11,619 nt of DNA from Chitinivibrionales bacterium (GTDB lineage Bacteria > Fibrobacterota > Chitinivibrionia > Chitinivibrionales > FEN-1185). Numbering within the stretch: the stretch's first letter is position 1; each line of letters begins with the position of its first letter. This document shows, piece by piece, positions 6,345 to 11,619 of the stretch. The notes under the pieces were generated by a model. The model was given only the letters and a program-made list of their open reading frames with translations, ran no database searches and was not told where the DNA came from. The position numbers and the translations under genes are program-made. Location: the NCBI GenBank assembly GCA_028718065.1, contig JAQUMP010000054.1, positions 1 to 11,619 of the forward strand, in the 5' to 3' direction.

Positions 6345-6490
6345 AAAAAAAAGGACGCGACTTTCATCCCGCCCTGCATCGAGGTACTGGCATACCCGGC
6401 AACAAAGACGAAAGAAAGCGCGTCCCCTAAAGGACGCATACTTTCTACTCGTTCTTGCTGCCCAAAAAGTGCCAGTTTCCGATGCAGAAC
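6345..6490 (-). ncRNA. Candidate structured RNA: ~120-nt imperfect hairpin followed by a terminator
   Basis: Read leftward from 6490, an outer helix GTTCTGCATCG pairs with CGATGCAGGGC (6381-6371). Inside, CTGGCA pairs with TGCCAG after an asymmetric loop, then GGCAGCAAGAACGA pairs with TCGTCTTTGTTGCC with a few wobbles, then AGAAAG with CTTTCT, and GCGTCC with GGACGC closes a 6-nt apical loop. A third copy, CGCGTCC (6359-6353), is followed by T8 (6352-6345). CATATT (6504-6499) could be a -10 placing the start near 6490, but no -35 is visible. No coding gene fits the region. It could be a free RNA or a leader regulating the lipoprotein at 6213. I do not recognise a known RNA family. Confidence 0.55.
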
Positions 6491-6738
6491 AAAGCAAAAA
6501 TATGCGATATTTTTAACTATGAAAATTTAGTTTCTTATTCTATAAGAACATCCTTCGTAAAAAAAATTGGTTGTATTTGATATGGTCGGGTATTTTTAAT
6601 CTTACAATCTTTTTTCCACTTTGTCTAATAAAATAGCCCTGAATACCATTGAAAGCAAGTTTTTTGAAAAGGCTTTGGATTTCCTGTTTATAACCTGTTT
6701 ATAATATGCAAGCACCGGACACTCGGTTTTTTGTTTCG

Positions 6739-6757
6739 TCTTCACAGCGTCTTCACA
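6739..6757 (+). repeat. Candidate integrase arm-type sites, attR side (2 x TCTTCACA)
   Basis: TCTTCACA occurs at 6739-6746 and 6750-6757, with the same 11-bp period and orientation as the pair at 605-623. They lie 113 bp inside the attR core. In the excised circle the two pairs would flank the rejoined 44-bp core on either side, as arm sites do in lambda-type attP. Confidence 0.6.
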
Positions 6758-6810
6758 CTAACAGGAAAACAAGGGGTATTTCAGGGTATTTCGGCAAGGG
6801 CGGAAAAATA

Positions 6811-6864
6811 GGGGAAAAATAAAAAACCCGAAAATCTGCCTTGAATTGCCGATTTTCGGGTTTT
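6811..6864 (-). terminator. Element-borne terminator immediately downstream of tRNA-Glu
   Basis: A perfect 14-bp stem (AAAACCCGAAAATC with GATTTTCGGGTTTT) closes a 14-nt loop. On the minus strand TTATTTTTC follows the stem's own terminal TTTT. It begins 6 nt after the encoded CCA of tRNA-Glu. Since it lies inside the element, it replaces the host hairpin (450-480) that insertion separated from the tRNA operon. It also shields the element from tRNA-promoter read-through. Confidence 0.85.
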
Positions 6865-6869
6865 GACGT

Positions 6870-6913
6870 TGGTAGCGCTATGGGGAATCGAACCCCAGTT
6901 TAATGGCTGAGAA
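6870..6913 (-). repeat. attR: direct repeat copy 2, inside tRNA-Glu
   Basis: Identical to 490-533 over 44 bp. It corresponds to tRNA-Glu from the first base of the anticodon loop to the CCA end, so integration restores a complete tRNA gene. The end of identity at the anticodon loop suggests strand exchange there, one of the known preferred positions for tyrosine integrases in tRNA genes. Confidence 0.95.
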
Positions 6914-6944
6914 CCACTCGTCCTAACCCCTAGACGATAGCGCC
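6870..6944 (-). tRNA. tRNA-Glu (anticodon CTC)
   Basis: 75 nt including an encoded CCA. The cloverleaf is complete: acceptor GGCGCTA/TAGCGCT (first pair G-U), D-arm GTC...GAC with AGGGGTTAG loop, anticodon stem AGTGG/CCATT around loop TTCTCAG (CTC, reads GAG), T-arm TGGGG-TTCGATT-CCCCA, discriminator A. It is the integration target; its 3' 44 nt are supplied by the element's att copy. It lies 17 bp after tRNA-Gln and is co-transcribed with it. Confidence 0.95.
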
Positions 6945-6961
6945 ATAAAAATTTTAAAAAA

Positions 6962-7032
6962 CTGGGGTGCAGGGATTCGAACCCCGATGGCTGGCTCCAG
7001 AGGCCAGTGCCCTACCGTTGGACGACACCCCA
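6962..7032 (-). tRNA. tRNA-Gln (anticodon CTG)
   Basis: 71 nt without an encoded CCA. Acceptor TGGGGTG/CACCCCA, D-arm GTCC-AACGGTA-GGGC, anticodon stem CTGGC/GCCAG around loop CTCTGGA (CTG, reads CAG), T-arm CGGGG-TTCGAAT-CCCTG, discriminator G followed by TTTTTT. The UGGGGUG acceptor start is typical of tRNA-Gln. It is the first gene of the two-tRNA operon and needs CCA addition, unlike its tRNA-Glu neighbour. Confidence 0.95.
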
Positions 7033-7049
7033 TCGATCGATACCGATAA

Positions 7050-7091
7050 CGGACCTGATATAGCCAAGGAAAATAGGTATCACAAGGTCCG
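7050..7091 (-). promoter_or_regulatory. tRNA-operon promoter framed by an inverted repeat
   Basis: On the minus strand TTGTGA (7085-7080), a 17-bp spacer and TATATC (7062-7057) form a reasonable sigma-70-type promoter 25 bp upstream of tRNA-Gln. A 7-bp inverted repeat, CGGACCT (7050-7056) and AGGTCCG (7085-7091), frames it exactly, one arm just downstream of the -10 and the other abutting the -35. The arms may form a hairpin in DNA or RNA from upstream, or be a bipartite binding site. Confidence 0.55.
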
Positions 7092-7134
7092 AAATCAAGA
7101 ACAAAGCAAAGCTATCCGTTTATAAAAAAAGCCG

Positions 7135-9270
7135 TTAATAGCTTTTCTTTCTTGTTAAAATAAGCTTACCGGTATACTTGCAACTCTCGGTCTGGCTTTC
7201 GATAATAAATTCTTTGGAATCCTGAAAATCAGTCGGGTTAAGGACGATTTGCTTATTCCAGGTTATGGAACCGAGCCCAATAGGCATTTCTCCGGTAATA
7301 AACGGAATCGGAAACGGCAGCGTGGCAATACCGTTGAAGGTAAGCAAAATAATCTGACCCGGCTTAAGACCCGGTAACGTCGTCGCACAGTTGATCGAGT
7401 GCTTGCCGCCGCCGACAATCGCCACCTGTTGACTGCAGCCCCAGGTCGGCAGGCCGGTTGCATCGGCGGTGACCGACATAAAAAACTTTTTCGCCGATGA
7501 AAGACCCCCGATAATTTCTCCTCCAAAAGAGGTCAGGGTCGCATCGTAGGTATATTCTCCCACATTTAAATTCCGCGTCAAGGTGTTGTTGCCTTCGTTG
7601 GATTCTTTAACGACATTCTGTTCGTCCGCCGACACGGTAAAAACATATACGCCCTTGGCCGGCGCGGTAAACGCCCGGGTTAATGCCAATGCACGATTAT
7701 TACCCTTGGCCGCGGCTATTATGCCCATGGGAACAGTCACTTCTATCGGCGTAATGGGCGGTATGGAGGTAATTTTTGCCATAAAGGGAGTGGTGATGTT
7801 TTCGGGATATTGAACGCTGAATTCCACTTCCAGAGTAGTTGACTGACCGGCGACCGGATCGATTCCGCCCGCCCAGCGGATATTGACAGGAGATATATCG
7901 GGATCCATGGCCGGCGGCGGCGGATTGAGCACGCTAAAAAGCTGGGGGCTTTCGATTTTTGTCGTATCGGCAAAAACCACCAGACCGTATTGACCCTCGG
8001 GTATTTTAAACTGATCCAAATAGAAGTTATTAATCACCGTATTAAACGCCCTCGTTTGCGCGCTGCCGAGAGCACGCCCGATCCCAATCAGGCGCGCTTG
8101 CTGCAGCTCCCCCAGCAGAAGGGCAGGGCGGACGGCCGAAAGCGGCGCCCGGTTGTTTGCAGCAATAAGCGCGCGATCAGAAAATGCCTGTCTTGTGCTT
8201 GTCAAGTGCTGCGCTAAAGCGGCATTCATTGAATAGCTCATCGCGTTTATAGACTGGTCGCTTGCCGAAACGAACGCAGGGTTCTGTTGGACTTTCATTT
8301 TAAATGCCGCAAAAGGCGGCAGCTTCCAACCGAGCTTCCGTTCGAAATTGCCCAGAACGATACGGTTATTGGTCGCAACAATAATGGTGCTGTCCGGGAA
8401 AACTACTTTTTCGGTAGTATTCTGCATAAGTTTAACTTTGATTTTTTGCAAGGCATTAAGATGCGTGCCGTAAATATAAAGATTTTTGGTTTTTCCAAGG
8501 ACAAAAGTCTCCGGAACAACGCCGGTTATTTTGGGCGGCAGTTCGCGGATGGGGACTTTTTTGCCGAAATTAAACCCGGCGATAACGTTGCCGCGCAAAT
8601 CCGAAGAAAGAATTATGGTCAGAAAAAATATCGTAAAAATGCCCATAAAAGAAACGCCCACGATATTGGGCACGGAAAAATTGCCTTTCATTTTAATAAG
8701 AATAACGGCGAATACAAAAACCCCAATTGCCAGAAAAATAATTGAAACGATAATCACGATGGCGTTGACCGTTTTGTCGACTATTATAACCGCGCTACCG
8801 GCGGTAAGCACGACAAGGTCTTCCACCGTCGTCGAAATCGTATTGATTTGGAGCTGCAATTGCGATGAAATTTGGTCGATAAGGGAAGGCAAGGTTTTAT
8901 TTAAAATGCCCGAGTTGATTTGGTCGAGCAGCAGGGAAATATCGATAAACGTATGATCGATGGTACCATTGGCTTGATCAAATAAATAGCCGCCGGAATT
9001 CTGCATGGCAGATTCAAGTTGCGCCATTAGATTGGAAAGCCGTTGATCGACCACGTCGCCGACATCCTGCCCCAATTCTCCGCTTTCGACCTTGGAATCG
9101 ACCAAGCGCGTGACGTCATTGATTTGGTTCATAAGATCGGTTGCGGCCTTGGAAACATCCTGTATTGATCCGGCAATTTTATCAAAAGCTTCCTTGTTTA
9201 TATCACATCCGCCGCACCCGCCGACAACGGTAACTAATAGCGCCGCAATCACCAAAACTTTTACTTTCAT
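7135..9270 (-). CDS. Large envelope lipoprotein with two membrane helices, IPT-like and CARDB-like regions
   Basis: A 711-residue protein. Start chosen at ATG 9270, which has AGGAG 8 nt upstream and opens a lipoprotein signal peptide; the frame runs up to a TTG at 9312 but without support. The signal MKVKVLVIAALLVTVVGGC ends in lipobox VGGC (Cys19). Residues ~25-155 are helical with heptad-like Asp/Gln/Leu repeats. Two hydrophobic segments follow (~168-193 and ~199-222). Residues ~245-300 (PKITGVVPETFVLGKTKNLYIYG) look like an IPT/TIG-type Ig fold. Residues ~460-570 end in VVKESNEGNNTLTRNLNV, the hallmark of CARDB adhesion-like domains. The last ~140 residues are beta-rich with no family recognised. 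A lipid anchor plus two internal helices is an unusual topology. Probably an envelope or surface structural protein; function unknown. Separated from the tRNA operon and from the regulator gene, it appears monocistronic. Confidence 0.8.
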   Translation of the reverse strand: MKVKVLVIAALLVTVVGGCGGCDINKEAFDKIAGSIQDVSKAATDLMNQINDVTRLVDSKVESGELGQDVGDVVDQRLSNLMAQLESAMQNSGGYLFDQANGTIDHTFIDISLLLDQINSGILNKTLPSLIDQISSQLQLQINTISTTVEDLVVLTAGSAVIIVDKTVNAIVIIVSIIFLAIGVFVFAVILIKMKGNFSVPNIVGVSFMGIFTIFFLTIILSSDLRGNVIAGFNFGKKVPIRELPPKITGVVPETFVLGKTKNLYIYGTHLNALQKIKVKLMQNTTEKVVFPDSTIIVATNNRIVLGNFERKLGWKLPPFAAFKMKVQQNPAFVSASDQSINAMSYSMNAALAQHLTSTRQAFSDRALIAANNRAPLSAVRPALLLGELQQARLIGIGRALGSAQTRAFNTVINNFYLDQFKIPEGQYGLVVFADTTKIESPQLFSVLNPPPPAMDPDISPVNIRWAGGIDPVAGQSTTLEVEFSVQYPENITTPFMAKITSIPPITPIEVTVPMGIIAAAKGNNRALALTRAFTAPAKGVYVFTVSADEQNVVKESNEGNNTLTRNLNVGEYTYDATLTSFGGEIIGGLSSAKKFFMSVTADATGLPTWGCSQQVAIVGGGKHSINCATTLPGLKPGQIILLTFNGIATLPFPIPFITGEMPIGLGSITWNKQIVLNPTDFQDSKEFIIESQTESCKYTGKLILTRKKSY

Positions 9271-9546
9271 ACCCAGCTCTCCTTTTAAAAAAAGATTTTG
9301 GAAAAACAGCAATAACGCATGATTTAAAAAACGCCAAAAATAAAATATTTTTTTGCCACGAAAATAAATGGCAGGTACTCTGAAGGCTCCGACAAACCGC
9401 GATAATCGCTTTAGTCAAGCTGATAATTTTGGGAGACAAACAAATATTTGCTTGGGCTTTGGCGAAGAAAAAAATATAGTAAGAAATAAATCGTGCTGTC
9501 AAATAAAAACGGTGCGCTCTTAAAATTAATTCCGGGCAAGACGGGT
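9271..9546 (-). promoter_or_regulatory. Promoter and long 5' leader of the large lipoprotein gene
   Basis: The gap holds no gene. On the minus strand a consensus TTGACA (9502-9497), 18-bp spacer and TATATT (9478-9473) make a good sigma-70 promoter about 200 nt before ATG 9270. The resulting leader is A/T-rich, with GATTATCGCGG and TGCCATTTATTTTCGTGGCA stem-like stretches but no riboswitch I recognise. I see no clear terminator for the response-regulator gene that ends at 9547. No -24/-12 (GG-N10-GC) sigma-54 element was found, so direct control by the neighbouring NtrC-type regulator is not indicated. Confidence 0.6.
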
Positions 9547-10905
9547 TTAATCGGCTTCGTCGCTCAAATTTTTTCCGATCCCATGCGTTTCCATCTTGGA
9601 GTAGAGCGCCCGGCGCGAAATTCCGAGCAGCGCGGCCGCCTTGGTTTTGTTGCCCTGGGCCCGCTCGAGCGCCTGCATCACCATGTTTTTTTCCAGTTCG
9701 TCAAGCGATATGCCGGTGGGCGGCAGCCGGAAAACCCCGGGCGACATAAGCGACCGGTTGTGACCGATATGGTCGGGCAGGTGCGCCGGTTCTATGGTTT
9801 TATTTTCGGCCACGATAACGGCGCGTTCGATGCAGTTTTCCAGTTCGCGCACATTGCCGGGCCAGGCGTATTCCATTAAAATCGTCATGGCCGCAGGCGA
9901 CAGGCCGCCGGTATGTTCGAATTTTTTGCAAAAGGTTTCCGCGAGCATGCCGATATCTTCCCGGCGCTCGGCCAGCGAAGGAATAAAAATCGGAAATACG
10001 TTCAAACGATAATACAGATCTTCGCGGAACGATCCCTCCTTGAGCGCCTCTTCGAGGTTGCGGTTGGTGGCCGCGATTACGCGCGCGCCGGTTTTAATAA
10101 CGGTCGTTCCGCCTACCCGTGTAAATTCATGTTCCTGAAGCACCCGCAGCAATTTTACCTGCAAGGACAGGGTAAGGTCGCCGATTTCGTCAAGGAAAAT
10201 GGTGCCTTGGGCCGCGGCCTCAAAAAAGCCGATTTTCTGGGCATTCGCACCGGTAAAGGCACCCTTTTCGTACCCGAACAGCTCGGACTCCAGCAGGTTC
10301 TCGGGCAGCGCGCCGCAGTTGACCGTTACCCAGGGGCTGCGGCCGCTTTCGGCATGAATGCCGCGCGCGATAAGTTCCTTGCCCGTGCCGCTCTTCCCGC
10401 GGATGAGGACCGTGGTATCGCGTTTGGAAACCATGCCCGCCTGCTCGATGACGCGGCGCATGGCTTTTGACGTTCCGAGAACGGCATTAAAACGATAGCG
10501 ATTGCGCAGGTCCTCTTTGAGCCGGACATTTTCGGCGGCCAGATTTCTTTTTTCGAGGGCCGCGGCCACGAGCATGAGCATTTCGTCCATTTCAAACGGC
10601 TTGGCCACATATTCCAAGGCCCCGTTTTTCATGGCCTCGATGCCGCTCTTTGCATCGGTAAAGGCCGTCATGACGATGACCTCCACGGCCGCATCCTTTT
10701 TTTTAAGGACCGCGAGTAGCTCCAGGCCGCTCATGCCCGACATGCGCACATCCGTGATGACTACATCCGGTAGTGCCTGCGCCAGGTATTTGAGCGCCGC
10801 TTCCGCGCTTTCGGCGCTTGTTACCGTGTGACCTTCGGCCGTGATGGCCATGGCCAGAAGCTCCCGCATTTTGCTTTCGTCGTCCACGATCAAGACATGC
10901 GCCAT
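9547..10905 (-). CDS. NtrC-family sigma-54-dependent response regulator
   Basis: A 452-residue protein, standard length, with three domains. Receiver (1-120): acidic pocket Asp8/Asp9, phosphoacceptor Asp52 in ITDVRMSG, Thr80 and Lys102 (AKPF). AAA+ domain (~140-375): Walker A GKSGTGKE (170-177), the sigma-54-contacting GAFTGA loop intact at 215-220, Walker B TIFLDE (235-240), the REDLYYRLNVFPI segment and WPGNVRELEN. Fis-type HTH at ~410-448 (NKTKAAALLGISRRALYSKM). The intact GAFTGA means it should activate sigma-54 promoters when phosphorylated. ATG 10905 has GGAG 7 nt upstream. It overlaps the kinase gene by 16 bp, so the two form one operon and are the cognate pair. The target genes are not visible in this window. 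Which NtrC subgroup it belongs to cannot be said. Confidence 0.96.
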   Translation of the reverse strand: MAHVLIVDDESKMRELLAMAITAEGHTVTSAESAEAALKYLAQALPDVVITDVRMSGMSGLELLAVLKKKDAAVEVIVMTAFTDAKSGIEAMKNGALEYVAKPFEMDEMLMLVAAALEKRNLAAENVRLKEDLRNRYRFNAVLGTSKAMRRVIEQAGMVSKRDTTVLIRGKSGTGKELIARGIHAESGRSPWVTVNCGALPENLLESELFGYEKGAFTGANAQKIGFFEAAAQGTIFLDEIGDLTLSLQVKLLRVLQEHEFTRVGGTTVIKTGARVIAATNRNLEEALKEGSFREDLYYRLNVFPIFIPSLAERREDIGMLAETFCKKFEHTGGLSPAAMTILMEYAWPGNVRELENCIERAVIVAENKTIEPAHLPDHIGHNRSLMSPGVFRLPPTGISLDELEKNMVMQALERAQGNKTKAAALLGISRRALYSKMETHGIGKNLSDEAD

Positions 10906-11619
10906 AAGCCTTCTCCGATGGTGATGGTAAAACAGGTTTTGGCCTGCGCCTGCGGCCGCAGGGCCACGCCATAGCCGCAGCGGCGGCAGAGCTTATTGAC
11001 AATTGCGAGCCCCAGGCCGGTGCCGGTCTTGGCGCCGCTCACGAACGGGTCAAAGAGCTTCCCGACGATTTCGGGCGGCACGCCGGGGCCATTGTCCAAA
11101 AAATGCAACTGCATTTCCGCGGCGGCAAAATCCGCCCGGATCGTAACGTCGCCCGCGCCGCCCTGCGCCTGGGCCGCGTTGCGCATGAGGTTGTCGGCAA
11201 TGCGTACAAACGCGTCCGGATCGCCTTTAATTTCGCAGGCGGCCGGGACCTGGTTGACAATTGCAAATAACGGCCAGAGCCCTTTAACGGCGGTCGCGGC
11301 CGCATTAATGACCGGCGCGGGAGCGAACCAGCGCTGCTCCACGCGGTGGTCGCGGCTTAAGGTAAGGATATCGCCGATCAGCCGCGAAAGCCGCATGATT
11401 TCGTCGGAAATAAAACCAAAGGCGCGCTGGGCGCGGCCGGGATCGAGGGTTTTCTGCAGAACATCCACCGACGATTTAATTATGGCCAGCGGGTTCTTGA
11501 GTTCGTGGGCCAGTTCGGCCGCGATCGTGCCGAGCACGGCTAAGCGCTCCTGCCGTTGCGAGCGTGCCAGCGCCTCTTCCATTTTTTTGCCGATGCGCAG
11601 GAGGCTGAGCACCAGGGCC
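10890..11619 (-). CDS. Sensor histidine kinase, C-terminal part (5' end outside window)
   Basis: About 242 residues are visible; the frame stays open to the right edge, so the sensor part is missing. It starts in a charged helix (RIGKKMEEALARSQRQERLAVLG), a typical linker, followed by the dimerisation/phosphoacceptor box ELAHELKNPLAIIK with the phosphorylated His. The ATPase domain has the N box (RIADNLMRNAAQAQ, two Asn), G1 (DNGPGVP), F box (LFDPFVSGAKTG) and G2 (GTGLGLAIV), all intact. It is of the NtrB/HPK4-like type that pairs with NtrC regulators. The stop codon overlaps the start of the response-regulator gene downstream. Whether it is membrane-bound or senses via PAS cannot be judged from the visible part. 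Confidence 0.93.
   Translation of the reverse strand, partial: ALVLSLLRIGKKMEEALARSQRQERLAVLGTIAAELAHELKNPLAIIKSSVDVLQKTLDPGRAQRAFGFISDEIMRLSRLIGDILTLSRDHRVEQRWFAPAPVINAAATAVKGLWPLFAIVNQVPAACEIKGDPDAFVRIADNLMRNAAQAQGGAGDVTIRADFAAAEMQLHFLDNGPGVPPEIVGKLFDPFVSGAKTGTGLGLAIVNKLCRRCGYGVALRPQAQAKTCFTITIGEGLWRMS

Larger units (their letters stand above)
6491..6869. promoter_or_regulatory. Gene-free attR-proximal regulatory region
   Basis: No coding gene is visible in these ~380 bp, but the region is dense in repeats. A possible leftward promoter is TTGCTT (6658-6653), 17 bp, TATTTT (6635-6630). CCCTGAATACCAT (6637-6649) and the 17-mer GCAAGCACCGGACACTC (6708-6724) recur near the int start. CCTGTTTATAA is repeated in tandem (6683-6704), and a rightward TATAAT lies at 6700-6705. 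TCTTCACA occurs twice (6739-6757), and GGGTATTTC twice (6775-6794). A strong terminator ends the region (6811-6864). This is the layout of an attP arm with binding sites for integrase and accessory proteins. Confidence 0.55.
490..6913. mobile_element. Integrated tRNA-Glu element (satellite-like; int, alpA-like, primase-helicase, origin)
   Basis: The boundaries are a perfect 44-bp direct repeat (490-533 and 6870-6913). The right copy is the 3' portion of an intact tRNA-Glu gene and the left copy is the orphan fragment. A tyrosine recombinase gene ends 48 bp inside the left copy, the usual position for an integrase. The interior carries an AlpA-type HTH protein, a P4-type primase-helicase, an iteron origin and several small unknown genes, all on the minus strand. 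It is clearly more AT-rich than either flank. No capsid, portal, terminase, tail, relaxase or transposase gene is visible. The gene set resembles P4-like or PICI-like phage satellites, but no gene shown to hijack a helper phage can be recognised, so 'replicative integrative element' is the safe description. The excised circle would be 6380 bp. Confidence 0.9.

Noticed and set aside
6353..6490. Retron msr-msd RNA
   Set aside because: The long hairpin and closing inverted repeats are reminiscent of msd, but no reverse transcriptase is encoded anywhere in the window and the branch-site context could not be recognised.
6353..6490. 6S RNA or self-cleaving (hammerhead) ribozyme
   Set aside because: No hammerhead core (CUGANGA with GAAA) and no convincing open-promoter-like central bubble as in 6S RNA; length is also short for 6S.
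6258..6497. A 79-residue minus-strand open frame covering the hairpin region
   Set aside because: It is rich in Cys and Arg, has no ribosome site or recognisable domain, and its frame runs through paired helix arms and a terminator-like T8. Base pairing explains the sequence better than coding.
490..6913. Complete prophage or conjugative element
   Set aside because: No capsid, portal, terminase, tail, lysis, relaxase or type IV secretion gene is present between the att repeats, and the space is fully occupied by the genes listed.
8287..8956. Two long plus-strand open frames (152 and 156 residues)
   Set aside because: They mirror the large lipoprotein gene on the opposite strand, have low-complexity Asn/Lys or Thr/Ile composition, and lack ribosome sites.
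9271..9546. Sigma-54 promoter controlled by the neighbouring NtrC-type regulator
   Set aside because: No GG-N10-GC -24/-12 pair was found; the visible promoter has sigma-70 form.
9913..10470. A 185-residue plus-strand open frame
   Set aside because: It lies entirely antisense to the AAA+ domain of the response regulator, whose motifs are all intact; it is a by-product of GC-rich codon use.

Overview
The window shows a bacterial chromosome of a probably Gram-negative organism (two lipobox lipoproteins, a sigma-54-type two-component system, a PreP-like peptidase) whose lineage I cannot name. A compact integrated genetic element of about 6.4 kb sits in its tRNA-Glu gene. The flanks look clearly GC-richer than the element, which is full of A/T runs.

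Layout. 1-431: the 3' end of a host M16C (PreP-like) peptidase gene on the + strand. 450-480: a host hairpin that was probably the original terminator of the tRNA operon. 490-6913: the element, bounded by a perfect 44-bp direct repeat of the 3' part of tRNA-Glu(CTC). 6870-7032: intact tRNA-Glu(CTC) and tRNA-Gln(CTG), transcribed leftward from a sigma-70-like promoter at 7057-7085. 7135-9270: a large envelope lipoprotein with two membrane segments, an IPT-like region and a CARDB-like region. 9547-10905 and 10890-11619: an NtrC-family response regulator and its overlapping histidine kinase (5' end outside the window).

The element. All its genes read leftward. From the attL side they are a tyrosine recombinase, a small AlpA/excisionase-type HTH protein, a P4-type primase-helicase translationally coupled to a tiny HTH protein, a very acidic small protein, a protein with a C-terminal four-cysteine zinc finger behind its own promoter, a small lipoprotein, and a roughly 120-nt imperfect hairpin that may be a structured RNA or leader. 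Just downstream of the primase-helicase, two sets of short repeats in inverted orientation flank an AT-rich stretch, as expected of a replication origin. The motif TCTTCACA occurs twice with 11-bp periodicity inside each end of the element, which fits arm-type integrase sites.

How it fits together. Integrase plus the AlpA-like protein would excise the element between the 44-bp repeats. The primase-helicase would then replicate the circle from the iteron origin. The set int + alpA + pri/rep + ori, without capsid, portal, terminase or conjugation genes, resembles phage satellites (P4-like or Gram-negative PICI-like). No packaging-interference gene is recognisable, so satellite status is inference. 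On insertion the element displaced the old tRNA terminator by about 6.4 kb and supplies a strong terminator of its own immediately after the tRNA. The zinc-finger gene, small lipoprotein and hairpin RNA are the best candidates for cargo of unknown function.
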